Source of the DNA: Christensenella sp034926635
GTDB lineage: Bacteria > Bacillota > Clostridia > Christensenellales > Christensenellaceae
Length of the DNA: 64,000 bases
NCBI GenBank assembly: GCA_034926635.1
Contig: JAYFQX010000012.1
Coordinates: 1-64,000 of the forward strand
Direction: 5' to 3'
Positions within the stretch are counted from its first letter, which is position 1. Each line of letters opens with the position of its first letter. Positions 36,163-45,443 of the stretch are shown in pieces. Below the pieces are notes generated by a model that saw nothing but the letters and a program-made list of their open reading frames with translations, had not been told where the DNA came from and did no database searches. Position numbers and translations under genes: made by a program.

Positions 36163-36576
36163 ATGGAGATTACCTATACCGAAGAAAAAATATTTACACA
36201 GGAAGATGTACAGCGTTTATTTTTATCTGTAAACTGGCTTTCGGGGCGTTACCCGCGCCGCCTGTACCAGGCTCTGCTGCATTCTTCCACCGTACTCACC
36301 GCCTGGGACGGCAAAAAGCTCGTTGGTCTCGTGCGCGTTCTCGACGACGGCGGACTGCTTGCCTACCTCCATTACCTGCTTATTGACCCTGCATACCAGG
36401 GTTGCGGCATTGCCGCCGCGCTGGTGCTTGCCATCAAAGAAAAATACCGCGATTACCTGTATCTGGAGGGTATGCCCGAAGAAAGCAAAAACGCGGCATT
36501 TTACGAAAAATTTGGTTTCCATGTTATGGAAGACGGCGTTGCCATGCAGCTATTCAACCCTGATTTCAAGGATTGA
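36163..36576 (+). CDS. GNAT-family N-acetyltransferase
   Basis: 137 residues covering one acetyltransferase domain. LVGLVRVLDDGG, YLLIDPAYQGCGIAAAL (the acetyl-CoA phosphate loop, with Q-x-x-G-x-A) and a late AAFYEKFGF are typical. The substrate is unknown. It has its own promoter and terminator and therefore stands alone. Confidence 0.88.
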   Translation: MEITYTEEKIFTQEDVQRLFLSVNWLSGRYPRRLYQALLHSSTVLTAWDGKKLVGLVRVLDDGGLLAYLHYLLIDPAYQGCGIAAALVLAIKEKYRDYLYLEGMPEESKNAAFYEKFGFHVMEDGVAMQLFNPDFKD

Positions 36577-36596
36577 TCCTCAAAAACCACAAAACA

Positions 36597-36624
36597 AAAA
36601 AGGACGGCTTTTCCCGTCCTTTTT
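36597..36624. terminator. bidirectional terminator
   Basis: GGACGG/CCGTCC (36602-36607, 36614-36619) has an A run before it and a T run after it, so it can end both the GNAT gene and the convergent COG2426 gene. Confidence 0.85.
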
Positions 36625-36641
36625 ACTGTCTTGTTCTGCCC

Positions 36642-37130
36642 TCATGCCGCCCAAGGCGCCATCCCCGGGAAAAAGATGCTCGACAGCATCAGCATAATAA
36701 AGCCTGCCACGCAGTTTCCCGCGATCACCAGCGGGATCGCCTTTTTGGGGTTTAACCCCAGCACACTTGCAAGAAGCGAACCCGTCCATACGCCCGTTCC
36801 TGGCAGCGGGATCGCCACAAAGATAAACACCCCGAGGTATCCGTATTTTTCGATTCCTCCCTTGTGCTTTTCCACCTTGCCCATCAGCCAGTTTGCAAAA
36901 CGGTTAAACAGCTTCACCTTGCTTTTCTGCATCCAGCGGATGATACGTTCGATAAAAATAACGATAAACGGCGCCGGCAGGCACGAGCCAATCAGCGCGA
37001 TAATGTACGTCGTCCAAAAAGGCACCCCGAGACCAAGCCCCAGCGGGATCGCCCCTTTCAGTTCTATGATAGGCAGGATGGATGTCCCGAATACAGTCCA
37101 ATACGCGGCTGCGGGAATCATTGCTTCCAT
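36642..37130 (-). CDS. COG2426 small membrane protein (putative small multidrug export family)
   Basis: 162 residues with four to five hydrophobic helices. ILPIIELKGAIPLG near the start and VAIPLPGTGVWTGSL are the conserved marks of the family often labelled Sm_multidrug_ex (PF06695). Transport has been assigned to it but is poorly tested. AAGGAG lies upstream of the ATG. Confidence 0.82.
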   Translation of the reverse strand: MEAMIPAAAYWTVFGTSILPIIELKGAIPLGLGLGVPFWTTYIIALIGSCLPAPFIVIFIERIIRWMQKSKVKLFNRFANWLMGKVEKHKGGIEKYGYLGVFIFVAIPLPGTGVWTGSLLASVLGLNPKKAIPLVIAGNCVAGFIMLMLSSIFFPGMAPWAA

Positions 37131-37182
37131 AAATTTTTAGCTCCTTTTCTTTTTTCAAAACAATACAATCATACTGTATCTA

Positions 37183-37191
37183 TGGTATAAT
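37183..37191 (+). promoter_or_regulatory. extended -10 promoter of the TtcA-like gene
   Basis: TGGTATAAT gives a TGN extension plus perfect -10 box (37186-37191). It ends four bases before the ATG at 37196, so that codon would lie at or before the transcription start, which favours translation from 37244. Confidence 0.6.
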
Positions 37192-37243
37192 TTCAATGAT
37201 TACGGCATATATTTTAAAAAGTATTAAGGAACGGTTTTTATAT

Positions 37244-37969
37244 ATGAGAAAAATTTTAGGCGGTGTACGCCGTGCTGACGAGCGGTTTTCCATGATCGCT
37301 GACGGAGATACCATCGCCGTCGGTCTTTCCGGCGGCAAGGACTCCATGCTGCTTTTATACGCGCTGTCGCTCTATCAGCGTTACGCAAAAAAAAACTATG
37401 GCTTGCGCGCTGTCACCATAGATCTCGGCTTTGGAAATTATGATACCGGCGCGATCAGCGCCTATGCAGAAAAACTCGGCGTGCCGCTCACCATTGTCAA
37501 AACAGAAATCTCCGATATCGTTTTCAACATCCGCAAGGAAAAAAATCCCTGTGCGCTGTGCGCCAAAATGCGCAAAGGCGCGCTTTATGAGCAGGCGAAA
37601 GCGCTCGGTTGCAACAAAGCCGCGTTCGCGCACCACGGTGACGATGCCATACAGACGCTTCTCATGAGCCTGATGTACGAGGGGCGCATAAACACCTTTT
37701 CGCCCAAGTCTTACCTCTCCCGGCGCGATATCACGCTCATCCGCCCGTTTGTGCTGCTGCGCGAGTCAGATATTGTGGCGGCAGTGCGGCGGCAGGAGAT
37801 CCCCATCGCCAAAAACCCGTGTCCCATTGATTTTTCCACCAAGCGTGAGCAGGCAAAGGAAATCCTCTCCTACCTTGCAACGCTGCATGCGCAGGCGCCG
37901 GACAACATGGTACGCGCGCTTGCAAACCCGGATACCTATAACCTGTGGGACAAAGATTTCGATTGGTAA
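37244..37969 (+). CDS. TtcA/TilS-family tRNA thiolation-type ATPase
   Basis: 241 residues, adenine nucleotide alpha hydrolase (PP-loop) superfamily. GLSGGKDSMLLLYAL is the ATP pyrophosphatase loop. The Cys pair in NPCALCAKMRKG and a third Cys in KNPCPID match the iron-sulphur cysteines of TtcA, which makes 2-thiocytidine in tRNA. The length is a little below E. coli TtcA. The ATG at 37244 is preferred over 37196, which would fall at the transcription start. Clostridial members of this group are not all proven TtcA. Confidence 0.85.
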   Translation: MRKILGGVRRADERFSMIADGDTIAVGLSGGKDSMLLLYALSLYQRYAKKNYGLRAVTIDLGFGNYDTGAISAYAEKLGVPLTIVKTEISDIVFNIRKEKNPCALCAKMRKGALYEQAKALGCNKAAFAHHGDDAIQTLLMSLMYEGRINTFSPKSYLSRRDITLIRPFVLLRESDIVAAVRRQEIPIAKNPCPIDFSTKREQAKEILSYLATLHAQAPDNMVRALANPDTYNLWDKDFDW

Positions 37970-37991
37970 CAAAACGCCCGAGGTATACCAA

Positions 37992-38021
37992 AAAAGGCCA
38001 TGCAGCGCATGGTCTTTTTTT
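37992..38021 (+). terminator. terminator of the TtcA-like gene
   Basis: An 8-bp stem GGCCATGC/GCATGGTC (37996-38003, 38007-38014) with a three-base loop is followed by seven T. Confidence 0.85.
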
Positions 38022-38056
38022 CCGTGCTATTCTTACGCCGCTTATCCCAATCGGCT

Positions 38057-39124
38057 TTACGCCACCGGCGTGTAATAAAGCGCCAGCATCTTATCGCGCA
38101 ATTCTTGCTGATCCATCAAATAAAAATCAAGGTCGCGCCCCATAAACTCATCGTGTACGCCGGTTTGATATTCGCCCTGTTCCATCACGGTATGCTGGAT
38201 CTCGTCCAGCGAAACCTTATCGAGCACGCCCGCCATTGCCACCACCTGGTCAAGGCTCAAATTCATATGCACCACATCCTGTAATTGCGTAAACAGCTTG
38301 GATGCAGAATCCACAGCGCCCAGTTCCTTAATTTTTTTGGCGATCGCCATCATAAAATTCATTTCATGCCGCTGACGATCCATCTCGCCGTCTTCCATCT
38401 GTTTGCGGTTCTGCAAATACAAGCGTACCGCGTCCCCCTGCAGATTGATGGTCTCTCCCTTGCTGCCGATATCAGGATAATCCTGATCGAGCGTCACCTC
38501 CACGCCCCCCAGTACATTTGCAAGGTCGGACAGATGCGCAAGATCAATGGAAATATAATACTGTATCGGTATAGAGAGTTGTCCGTCTATCTCAATCAAA
38601 TCCTCCACCGCGCGCATGGTGTTTTGCGCGCCATAGCCTTTTGTCATCCCGCCGATGATATAAGAATGGTTCAGCTTGGTTTTCCAGCTTTTCTCGAGTA
38701 TTTTCCCCGTATCCTCATCCACATCATGCACCACAGCCTGCGTATCGCGCGGCAGGGAGGTAAACGTAATGCCTTCCGAGCCGGGTTCCAGGTTGATTGT
38801 GCACAGCAGCATCATATCACTGCGCTCGCCCTGCGCGTTTTTTGCCTCGCTTCCGTCCGCATCGATCCCCAGCATCAAAATCGAAATAATGTTTTGATTG
38901 GCAGTATATTCCTTCCCGTCAATACTGACAGTTTTGACGTTTGCATTGTTGTCATAGTTGATCGCATCGCTTTCCTGCGGCGCGGTATTCTCCTGAAATG
39001 CGCTCAATGGGTTCGCGCGCAAATTATGATAAGTGCCATACAGCGCATAAACAACGCCGCCTGCGCAAATCCCCAAAGCCACGATCACGATCGTTAAAAT
39101 CTTAATCCCTTTTTTATAATTCAA
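38057..39124 (-). CDS. LytR-CpsA-Psr (LCP) family protein, copy 1
   Basis: 355 residues. A short cytoplasmic start (NYKKGIKI) leads to one membrane helix (about 8-28) and an extracytoplasmic LCP domain. Typical marks are SILMLGID, RSDMMLLCTIN, SLPRDTQ, YYISIDLAHLSDLANVLGGV, and the Arg-rich segment RLYLQNRKQ....RQRHE. LCP enzymes attach teichoic acids or capsule polymers to peptidoglycan. It is a close paralogue of the protein encoded upstream (39325-40416), from which it is separated by 200 bp. The start is TTG with GGAGG upstream. Confidence 0.93.
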   Translation of the reverse strand: MNYKKGIKILTIVIVALGICAGGVVYALYGTYHNLRANPLSAFQENTAPQESDAINYDNNANVKTVSIDGKEYTANQNIISILMLGIDADGSEAKNAQGERSDMMLLCTINLEPGSEGITFTSLPRDTQAVVHDVDEDTGKILEKSWKTKLNHSYIIGGMTKGYGAQNTMRAVEDLIEIDGQLSIPIQYYISIDLAHLSDLANVLGGVEVTLDQDYPDIGSKGETINLQGDAVRLYLQNRKQMEDGEMDRQRHEMNFMMAIAKKIKELGAVDSASKLFTQLQDVVHMNLSLDQVVAMAGVLDKVSLDEIQHTVMEQGEYQTGVHDEFMGRDLDFYLMDQQELRDKMLALYYTPVA

Positions 39125-39324
39125 GCCTGTCCAGCCTCCTTCAGCGGCAAAATAATTCCGTCAAAAAAAATAGTATAACCCATAACCGCGTTACAGGTCA
39201 TACTATTATGACGCTATATTAGCCTATTTCGTTCCCGATTTTCCGGTATTCACAAAATGTTCATAATCGCAAGGTGTATGCCATACCATCCGCCCTGCCG
39301 CCGGACCAAATTTGCCAACCGTCT

Positions 39325-40416
39325 TTATGCGGATTGTTCCCCATCCGGGATATAATAAAGCCCCAGCATCTTTTGCATCAACTCGTCATTATCCATAATA
39401 AAGTAGCATAACCCGGTATCGCTCTGCACCAGCGGATCATCCATATATTGCCAACTGTCGTCCTTTTCCTCAAAGGTCTCCATCGCAATATCGTCGATCG
39501 AGCCGATTTTATCCAGTACGCCTGCCATCGCGACAATCTGGTCAAGATTCAGGTTTGTCTGGATCACCTTTCCGGCGATCTGCGGGTACAGCTTGGTCGC
39601 AGCCTGCACCGCGCCCAGCTTCTTCACCTTTCTGGCGATCGCCATCATAAAATCCTGTTCATGGCGCTGACGCGACATTTCGCCGTCGTCCATCTGCTTA
39701 CGGTTCTGCAAATACAGACGCACCGCATCGCCTTCCAAGTTAATAGTATCCCCCTGGCTTCCAATGTCCGGATAATCCTGGTCAAGCGTTACTTCCACGC
39801 CGCCAAGCGCCTCGGCAAGGTCAGACAAATGCTCCAGGTCGATAGAAATATAATAATCTACCGGAATGTCGAGCTGTCCGTCCAGCTCCACCAAATCCTC
39901 CGTGGCCAGCATGGTGTTTTTCACAGCCGCTTCCTGATCGTAAAGGTTTCCGAGCGCATAGGCATGGTTGATTTTTGTGGTATAGGTCTTATCCTCAATT
40001 TCGCCTGTTTCTTTATCGACCGCATGCACCTTGGTACGCGTATCGCGCGGGATCGAGAGGAACGAAATCTTGTTGTTCTGCATATCCACCGTGCACAGCA
40101 TAATCATATCGCTGCGCGCGCCGGTCTTATCTTTTACTTCCGAGCCATCCCAGTCAATGCCCAGCATCAAAATACTGATGGTGTTTGGGTTTTTCCAGTA
40201 TGTCGTACCGTCCACCGTGATTTTCTCTGTAGGCGTTTGCAAATCCTGTTCCTTTGCCGCCAGCTCGTCTGCTCCCGAGGCTGTATTAAACGCGCTGATG
40301 GGGTTCGCTTTAATATCTGTATATGTATTATAAAGCGCATACGATACGCTCCCCGCGGATACGATCAAAATCACTAATACTACCGTTAATATCCGAATCC
40401 CTTTTTTATAATTCAA
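39325..40416 (-). CDS. LytR-CpsA-Psr (LCP) family protein, copy 2
   Basis: 363 residues, same layout as copy 1: NYKKGIRI, one membrane helix, LCP domain with SILMLGIDWDG, RSDMIMLCTVD, SIPRDTR, GGVEVTLDQDYPDIGSQGD and RLYLQNRKQMDDGEMSRQRHE. The region around VEVTLDQDYPDIGS is almost identical in both copies, indicating a fairly recent tandem duplication. The start is a TTG with GGAGGG upstream, as in the other copy. Cell-wall polymer ligation is the family role. Confidence 0.93.
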   Translation of the reverse strand: MNYKKGIRILTVVLVILIVSAGSVSYALYNTYTDIKANPISAFNTASGADELAAKEQDLQTPTEKITVDGTTYWKNPNTISILMLGIDWDGSEVKDKTGARSDMIMLCTVDMQNNKISFLSIPRDTRTKVHAVDKETGEIEDKTYTTKINHAYALGNLYDQEAAVKNTMLATEDLVELDGQLDIPVDYYISIDLEHLSDLAEALGGVEVTLDQDYPDIGSQGDTINLEGDAVRLYLQNRKQMDDGEMSRQRHEQDFMMAIARKVKKLGAVQAATKLYPQIAGKVIQTNLNLDQIVAMAGVLDKIGSIDDIAMETFEEKDDSWQYMDDPLVQSDTGLCYFIMDNDELMQKMLGLYYIPDGEQSA

Positions 40417-40520
40417 GGCGGTTCCCTCCGCTCATTTTTTCTGCCGGGCGCATTTTCCCGCCCAGATAAAATCATACTCTTATTTGTATCCTTTTTGCAT
40501 CCGATCAAACGGCTTTTTAG

Positions 40521-40557
40521 GCAAAAAGAACAGAGCTGCCCTTTTATGGCAACTCTG
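40521..40557 (-). terminator. terminator of the mreB-like gene
   Basis: CAGAG.TGCC pairs with GGCA.CTCTG (40531-40557) with one mismatch, followed on the minus strand by TTCTTTTTG. It lies just downstream of the mreB-like stop and ahead of the LCP genes. Confidence 0.75.
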
Positions 40558-40571
40558 CCGTGTTCGCTTAC

Positions 40572-41621
40572 TTAATAACCCTGGTTATAATAATCGCCCC
40601 GGCGGTAATCATAAACCGCGCCCGCGCTGTAAACATCGATGCTTTCAAGCGCCTTGCCGGTACCGATCGCCACGCACGAAACCGCATCCTCTGCCACATA
40701 GCACGGAATCTTGGTGCGCTCTGTCAAAAGCCTGTCCAAACCATATAAAAGCGATCCGCCGCCTGTCATGCAAATCCCGTTTTCCGCAATGTCCGCGGTT
40801 AATTCCGGAGGCGTGCGCTCCAGCACACTGTGCATGGTCTCCATGATCCGGTCAAGGGGCTCCTGCATTGCCTCGATGGTTTCGTTCGAGCTGATGGTGA
40901 TGGTTTTGGGCAGCCCGGAAATCAGGTTGCGACCCGTTACTTCCATATATGCTTCTTCTTTACGCGGAAACGCGCTGCCGATGTTGATCTTAATTTCCTC
41001 GGCAGTCCTCTCCCCGATCAGCATGTTATATTTTTTCTTGATATACCGCGAGATATATTCATCGAACGTATCCCCCGCGATTTTAATGGAGTCGCTAATG
41101 ACGGCACCCCCCAGAGAAATCACCGCCATATCGGCAGTACCGCCGCCGATGTCCAGCACCATGTTGCCCTGCGGTGCGCCAATATCAATGCCCGCGCCGA
41201 TCGCCGCCGCAATAGGTTCCTCAATCAGACAGGTATGCCTTGCACCCGCTTCCTCTGTCGCCTCAATAACGGAACGTTTTTCTACTTCCGTAACGCCCGA
41301 AGGCACGCATACCACAACGCGCGGCTTAAAAAACAGGCGTTTGCCGATTACTTTCCGCAAAAAATAACGGAGCATGCGTTCCGTGTCGTGGAAGTTTGAA
41401 ATCACGCCCTCGCGCAGCGGCCGCACCGCCACAATGTTACCCGGGGTACGTCCAAGCATGATGCGGGCTTCTTCGCCGATCGCCAGCATCCGTCCGGAAA
41501 GACGGTCTACCGCAACCACCGACGGCTCGCGCAGCACGATCCCTTTTCCCCTTACGTATACCAATACGGTAGCCGTTCCGAGGTCAATTCCTATATCATT
41601 AAAATTACCAAATACGCCCAT
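40572..41621 (-). CDS. MreB/Mbl-type rod-shape actin homologue
   Basis: 349 residues. DIGIDLGTATVLVYV (phosphate 1), VLDIGGGTADMAVISLGG (phosphate 2) and CMTGGGSLLYGLDRLL (adenosine site) are the actin-fold motifs. It directs the wall-elongation machinery. It stands alone without mreC/mreD, as is usual for Mbl or MreBH paralogues. The C-terminal tail YDYRRGDYYNQGY is longer and more Tyr-rich than in most MreB proteins. It has its own promoter (41683-41711) and terminator. Confidence 0.92.
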   Translation of the reverse strand: MGVFGNFNDIGIDLGTATVLVYVRGKGIVLREPSVVAVDRLSGRMLAIGEEARIMLGRTPGNIVAVRPLREGVISNFHDTERMLRYFLRKVIGKRLFFKPRVVVCVPSGVTEVEKRSVIEATEEAGARHTCLIEEPIAAAIGAGIDIGAPQGNMVLDIGGGTADMAVISLGGAVISDSIKIAGDTFDEYISRYIKKKYNMLIGERTAEEIKINIGSAFPRKEEAYMEVTGRNLISGLPKTITISSNETIEAMQEPLDRIMETMHSVLERTPPELTADIAENGICMTGGGSLLYGLDRLLTERTKIPCYVAEDAVSCVAIGTGKALESIDVYSAGAVYDYRRGDYYNQGY

Positions 41622-41682
41622 TCACAAAAAGCCTCTCTTTTTTTTCATACTTTAAACTGCATATTCTGCCTATATAACATAT

Positions 41683-41711
41683 ATCATAATACAAGGGTCT
41701 GTTTATTTCAA
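41683..41711 (-). promoter_or_regulatory. promoter of the mreB-like gene
   Basis: Minus strand TTGAAA (41711-41706) and TATGAT (41688-41683) have a 17-base spacer, about 60 bp before the start codon. Confidence 0.7.
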
Positions 41712-41807
41712 CAGTTTTATGACATTTTTGTTACAATATAGGGGACGCCCAAGATTAAAAAACAGGCTTTCCTGCGTTTTTTTGCTGTTTGGTTTTTTGC
41801 GAATCTC

Positions 41808-41836
41808 TTGCACTGCGACCGCAGCCTTGTTACAAT
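41808..41836 (+). promoter_or_regulatory. promoter of the phosphohexomutase gene
   Basis: TTGCAC (41808-41813) and TACAAT (41831-41836) have a 17-base spacer. The predicted start near 41843 gives a short leader before ATG 41880 and rules out translation from the in-frame codon at 41808. Confidence 0.7.
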
Positions 41837-41879
41837 AAAACGGGATAAAAAATGTCAGGAAAAAAAGGAGAATTTTTCT

Positions 41880-43370
41880 ATGGATTACCAAAAATTACAA
41901 AACGGCAGCGACATCCGCGGGATCGCTCTCGGGGAAGGCGCCAACCTTACGCATCAGGCAGCCCGCGACCTCGCTCACGCTTTCGTCTTATGGCTGGGCA
42001 GCCGCCTGCAGAAGGAAACCCTTACGGTCGCCATCGGTATGGACTCGCGCGTGACGGGTCCCGATCTCAAAGCGGCGTGCATCGAAGGATTTTTAAGCGC
42101 AGGCGCAAACGTCCTGGACTGCGGCATGGCTTCCACGCCCGCGATGTTCATGACAACCGTGACCGAAGGCTTTTTGTGCGACGGCGCGGTCATGGTCACG
42201 GCGAGCCACCTGCCCATGAACCGCAACGGTCTCAAATTTTTCACCAACAAAGGCGGTTTGGAAAAACAAGAGATCACGGAACTGATCGGTCTTGCCGCAG
42301 CGCCTGATACCAAAGACGTTTCCGGCAATGTGAAAACCGTGGATTTCATGCGCGTATATTCGGGGATCCTCGTGGATAAAATCCGCAAGGCCACCGGGGA
42401 AGAGCATCCCTTCACCGGGTTTCAAATCATCGTAGACGCGGGCAACGGCGCAGGCGGCTTTTATGTAGATCAGGTTCTGAAACCTCTTGGCGCGAATACC
42501 GACGGCAGCCAGTTTTTAGAGCCGGACGGCACGTTCCCCAACCATGTTCCCAACCCGGAAAACGAGCAGGCCATGGAGAGCATCGTGGATGCGGTAATAA
42601 AGACAGGTGCGGACTTCGGTATTATTTTTGATACGGACGTAGACCGTGCCGGCGCAGTGGATAAAGGCGGCAGCGTTCTTAACAAAAACAGGCTGATCGC
42701 CGCCATCTCGGCAATCCTCCTCAAGGAATTTCCCGGCACTTCTATCGTGACGGACTCCATCACGTCAAGCGGTCTTGCCGAATTTATCACCGCACACGGC
42801 GGTGTGCACCATCGTTTCCGCCGCGGCTATAAAAACGTCATCAACGAATCTATCCGTCTCAATAAAAGCGGCGCGGATTCACAGCTCGCCATCGAAACCT
42901 CCGGGCATGCTGCGCTCAAGGAAAATTATTTCCTGGACGACGGCGCATACCTGGTCACGCGTTTGCTGATTGAGATGGCCAAGCTCAAAAAACAGGGACA
43001 CACCATTTCGGATTTGATTGCAGACCTCAAAGAGCCTGCCGAAAGCGAAGAATTCCGTCTGAATATCAAAGCAGAGGATTTCAAGGCTTACGGTAACCGG
43101 CTGATCGACGATTTAACCATCTATGCCAATACGCAGGAAGATTTTTTGATCGCGCCGGACAATCACGAGGGCATCCGCGTTTCGTTTGGTCCCAACGACG
43201 GTGCCGGCTGGTTCCTCGTGCGGCTTTCCCTGCACGATCCGCTGATCCCGGTCAATGTGGAAAGCGACGTCCACGGCGGCGTGCGCATCATCACGGAAAA
43301 ACTGTATGCCTTCCTGAAGGGGTATGACCAGCTTGACCTCTCCCCGATCGAAAACTACCTCGGCAAATAA
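41880..43370 (+). CDS. phosphomannomutase/phosphoglucomutase family enzyme
   Basis: 496 residues, alpha-D-phosphohexomutase superfamily. The N-terminal NGSDIRGIA, the phosphoserine loop VTASHLPMNRNGLKFF, the metal site FDTDVDRAGAVD and a sugar-binding RRGYKNV-like segment are visible. The usual TASHNP has Leu in place of Asn here. It interconverts hexose 6- and 1-phosphates for sugar-nucleotide and wall synthesis. AAAAGGAG lies nine bases before the ATG. Confidence 0.9.
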   Translation: MDYQKLQNGSDIRGIALGEGANLTHQAARDLAHAFVLWLGSRLQKETLTVAIGMDSRVTGPDLKAACIEGFLSAGANVLDCGMASTPAMFMTTVTEGFLCDGAVMVTASHLPMNRNGLKFFTNKGGLEKQEITELIGLAAAPDTKDVSGNVKTVDFMRVYSGILVDKIRKATGEEHPFTGFQIIVDAGNGAGGFYVDQVLKPLGANTDGSQFLEPDGTFPNHVPNPENEQAMESIVDAVIKTGADFGIIFDTDVDRAGAVDKGGSVLNKNRLIAAISAILLKEFPGTSIVTDSITSSGLAEFITAHGGVHHRFRRGYKNVINESIRLNKSGADSQLAIETSGHAALKENYFLDDGAYLVTRLLIEMAKLKKQGHTISDLIADLKEPAESEEFRLNIKAEDFKAYGNRLIDDLTIYANTQEDFLIAPDNHEGIRVSFGPNDGAGWFLVRLSLHDPLIPVNVESDVHGGVRIITEKLYAFLKGYDQLDLSPIENYLGK

Positions 43371-43410
43371 AAACGCGGCAGGCAGGGAGCAGGCATCATG
43401 AATAAAAAAG

Positions 43411-43453
43411 AACCTCCGTTCCGGTATTTTCCCCGGTTCGGAGGTTTTCTTTT
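43411..43453. terminator. bidirectional terminator
   Basis: AACCTCCG..CCGG pairs with CCGG..CGGAGGTT (43411-43446) and is followed by a T-rich run; the reverse strand also offers T after the stem for the convergent hydrolase gene. Confidence 0.85.
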
Positions 43454-44165
43454 ATTTTGTGCGGGGCGCCTTCCCAATGTTTTTCAAATACCATTTACGC
43501 GCTGCCTGCGGCTCTTCGCCTTCCATAAAAGTATGCCCGCTGTTTTCGGAAACCGTTAAATTGCAGCAAAATCGTTCGGCAAATCCGCGCATTATGCCGG
43601 GGGTCTGCAGTACGTCCTTTGCGCCGTATAAAACGGAAGTCGGACTTTCCCAGCAGTGCACAGGATGTGCGCGCAGATAGCTGTAATCTTCCCAGCGTAT
43701 GGTGTCGATGGGGGTGGAAACCGTTTTTTCGGTACGCAGACGCTCCTCTGTCACGTCAAACCACGCAAACATCTGCTTCACCAAATACGGCATGTCTACG
43801 ATCGGCGATTGAAACAGGCAATGGTCAAAGCGCCTGTCCGCATAGGCATGCAAGCTGTAATGCGCCCCTACGCTGCACGCAAACAAAGAAACGTTTTTCC
43901 AGTTTGCAAAAGCTTCATCCGCGACCGCCGAAAGATCAGCCATCGCGTTTGCCATACTGCAACAATCGTCCTGCTTTTTTCGCTCGCCATGCTCCGGCAA
44001 ATCAAAACTAAGCGTCTGGATGCCGCGCGCATCCGCAATTTCGGCAAACTCTTCCGCGTATTCCTTATAAGAATTTTTTCCGTGGACATAAACATACACC
44101 CGGTCGGAATCCCCGCCCCACAGTATCGCAGGGATCCCGCCGATCTTATATTTTTCCGTTTTCAT
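43452..44165 (-). CDS. alpha/beta hydrolase
   Basis: 237 residues. VYVYVHGKNSYKEYAEE holds the oxyanion H-G, LSFDLPEHGERK follows, the nucleophile elbow is FACSVGAHYS (Ala replacing the first Gly of GxSxG), and a late SGHTFM gives the catalytic His. No signal peptide. The fold is close to small esterases/thioesterases of the serine aminopeptidase type; the substrate is unknown. It lies 18 bp after the anchored Pro/Thr-rich protein gene on the same strand, so the two may be co-transcribed. Confidence 0.85.
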   Translation of the reverse strand: MKTEKYKIGGIPAILWGGDSDRVYVYVHGKNSYKEYAEEFAEIADARGIQTLSFDLPEHGERKKQDDCCSMANAMADLSAVADEAFANWKNVSLFACSVGAHYSLHAYADRRFDHCLFQSPIVDMPYLVKQMFAWFDVTEERLRTEKTVSTPIDTIRWEDYSYLRAHPVHCWESPTSVLYGAKDVLQTPGIMRGFAERFCCNLTVSENSGHTFMEGEEPQAARKWYLKNIGKAPRTK

Positions 44166-44183
44166 CGTTTTTGTCGCGTGATC

Positions 44184-45443
44184 CTAAAACTTATTGCGGT
44201 CTCCCATCTTATTGGTACCGCCTGTTTTCCGGGGTTCTTCCGGTGCTTTGGGCGCGGTAAAGGCGGAACGATCTTCTTCAAATTCCTTTTCCCTTCCGCG
44301 GAACTCCTTTTGCTTCTGGTTCATCATGGTCTTTTTCTTCTTATTATGACGAACTGCCACCAGCACAATGATGAGCACAACGACGATCACAACGATGACA
44401 ATAATCCCGAGCATCATAGAATCGATACCGCCCGGCACCTTATCCGCAACCGAGCTCAAAATAAAGGTATCGCCCGCTTGCTTAAACTCAAAATATAACT
44501 GCGAAGAGGTAGAAGGCGTTTCCACCACATAACCACCGTCTATTGTTTCTGCGATCCGCGTGGTTGTTCCCTGCCTGATCTCAATGTTTAAGGCAGTCGC
44601 CTTTTCCGCTGCTGCGCCGGGCGCAAGGATCGACCATGCGTAGGTTCCGAAGTGCGCGCCGTTCCACACAAACAAGCCTTTGGAATCCGTGGTCCCCACC
44701 ATCGGCATCACCTCGGTGCCCTCCGGCTGGCTTACCTGCACGGTCACGCCGCTGATCCCCTTACCGTCCGCATCCAAAAACGCGGAGGTAATGTTCACTA
44801 GCCCCGTTGCCGCGCCCGAAGCGGTTGCCATGGGCGACGGCGCAGGCTGTTTATTTTCCCCTGCAGCGGTGACCTGCAATGCCTGCTCCGGCACGTACAC
44901 TGCTGATAAATACAGGTTATTCGTTCCATTGGCAACGGATATTTCATATTTTCCGCCCATTGTCATATCCACAATGCCGGTCGAAGACCCGCGTTCCAAA
45001 TACAGCCGTCCCGTACTGGTTTTTCCGTCTGGTCCCTTGATTGTCAGGTCGTGGTCGGAAACGTCCACACCGGGGAAGGAAACCATGCCGTCTTTGTTTG
45101 TGTCCTGGGAACTGTTATCAATCTTCACCTGATACCCGGACGCCGCTTTGCCATCCTGTGTATAAACATAAATCGTAATATTGACGCCCGGATCCTCGCT
45201 GGCCGTAGGCGCGGGCGTTTGTGTCGGCGCCTGCGTGGGAGCCTGCGTCGGCTCTTGCGTGGGTTTCGGTGTCTGTGTGGGCTTCGGCGTCTGCGTAGGC
45301 GCCTGTGTCGGCGCCACTGTCGGTTCTTCGGTCGGCGCCACTGTCGGCTCTTCGGTCGGTTCCGCAAAAGCCACCGGCGCAAACAACGCCAGCGTCAATA
45401 CCACTGCCAAAATAATTCCTAAAATTCTGGTTGTTTTTTTCAT
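44184..45443 (-). CDS. surface-exposed Pro/Thr-repeat protein with C-terminal membrane anchor
   Basis: 419 residues. Signal peptide (MKKTTRILGIILAVV... ending FAEPT), then a low-complexity stalk of about 50 residues of TQAPTQ/TPKPTQ/EEPTVAP repeats. Two or more beta-sandwich domains follow that look like carboxypeptidase-regulatory or Cna-B-like folds (DGKAASGYQVKIDN..DTNKDGMVSFPG; DADGKGISGVTVQV..TDSKGLFVWNG). A membrane helix of about 25 residues rich in Ile and Val sits near the C-terminus, with a basic cytoplasmic tail. The stalk is likely glycosylated or wall-spanning. GAGGTG lies before the ATG. Ligand unknown. Confidence 0.82.
   Translation of the reverse strand: MKKTTRILGIILAVVLTLALFAPVAFAEPTEEPTVAPTEEPTVAPTQAPTQTPKPTQTPKPTQEPTQAPTQAPTQTPAPTASEDPGVNITIYVYTQDGKAASGYQVKIDNSSQDTNKDGMVSFPGVDVSDHDLTIKGPDGKTSTGRLYLERGSSTGIVDMTMGGKYEISVANGTNNLYLSAVYVPEQALQVTAAGENKQPAPSPMATASGAATGLVNITSAFLDADGKGISGVTVQVSQPEGTEVMPMVGTTDSKGLFVWNGAHFGTYAWSILAPGAAAEKATALNIEIRQGTTTRIAETIDGGYVVETPSTSSQLYFEFKQAGDTFILSSVADKVPGGIDSMMLGIIVIVVIVVVLIIVLVAVRHNKKKKTMMNQKQKEFRGREKEFEEDRSAFTAPKAPEEPRKTGGTNKMGDRNKF

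Noticed and set aside
45181..45370. Tandem DNA repeats at the Pro/Thr region as a possible non-coding repeat element
   Set aside because: They encode in-frame PTQ/PTE stalk repeats of the anchored surface protein.
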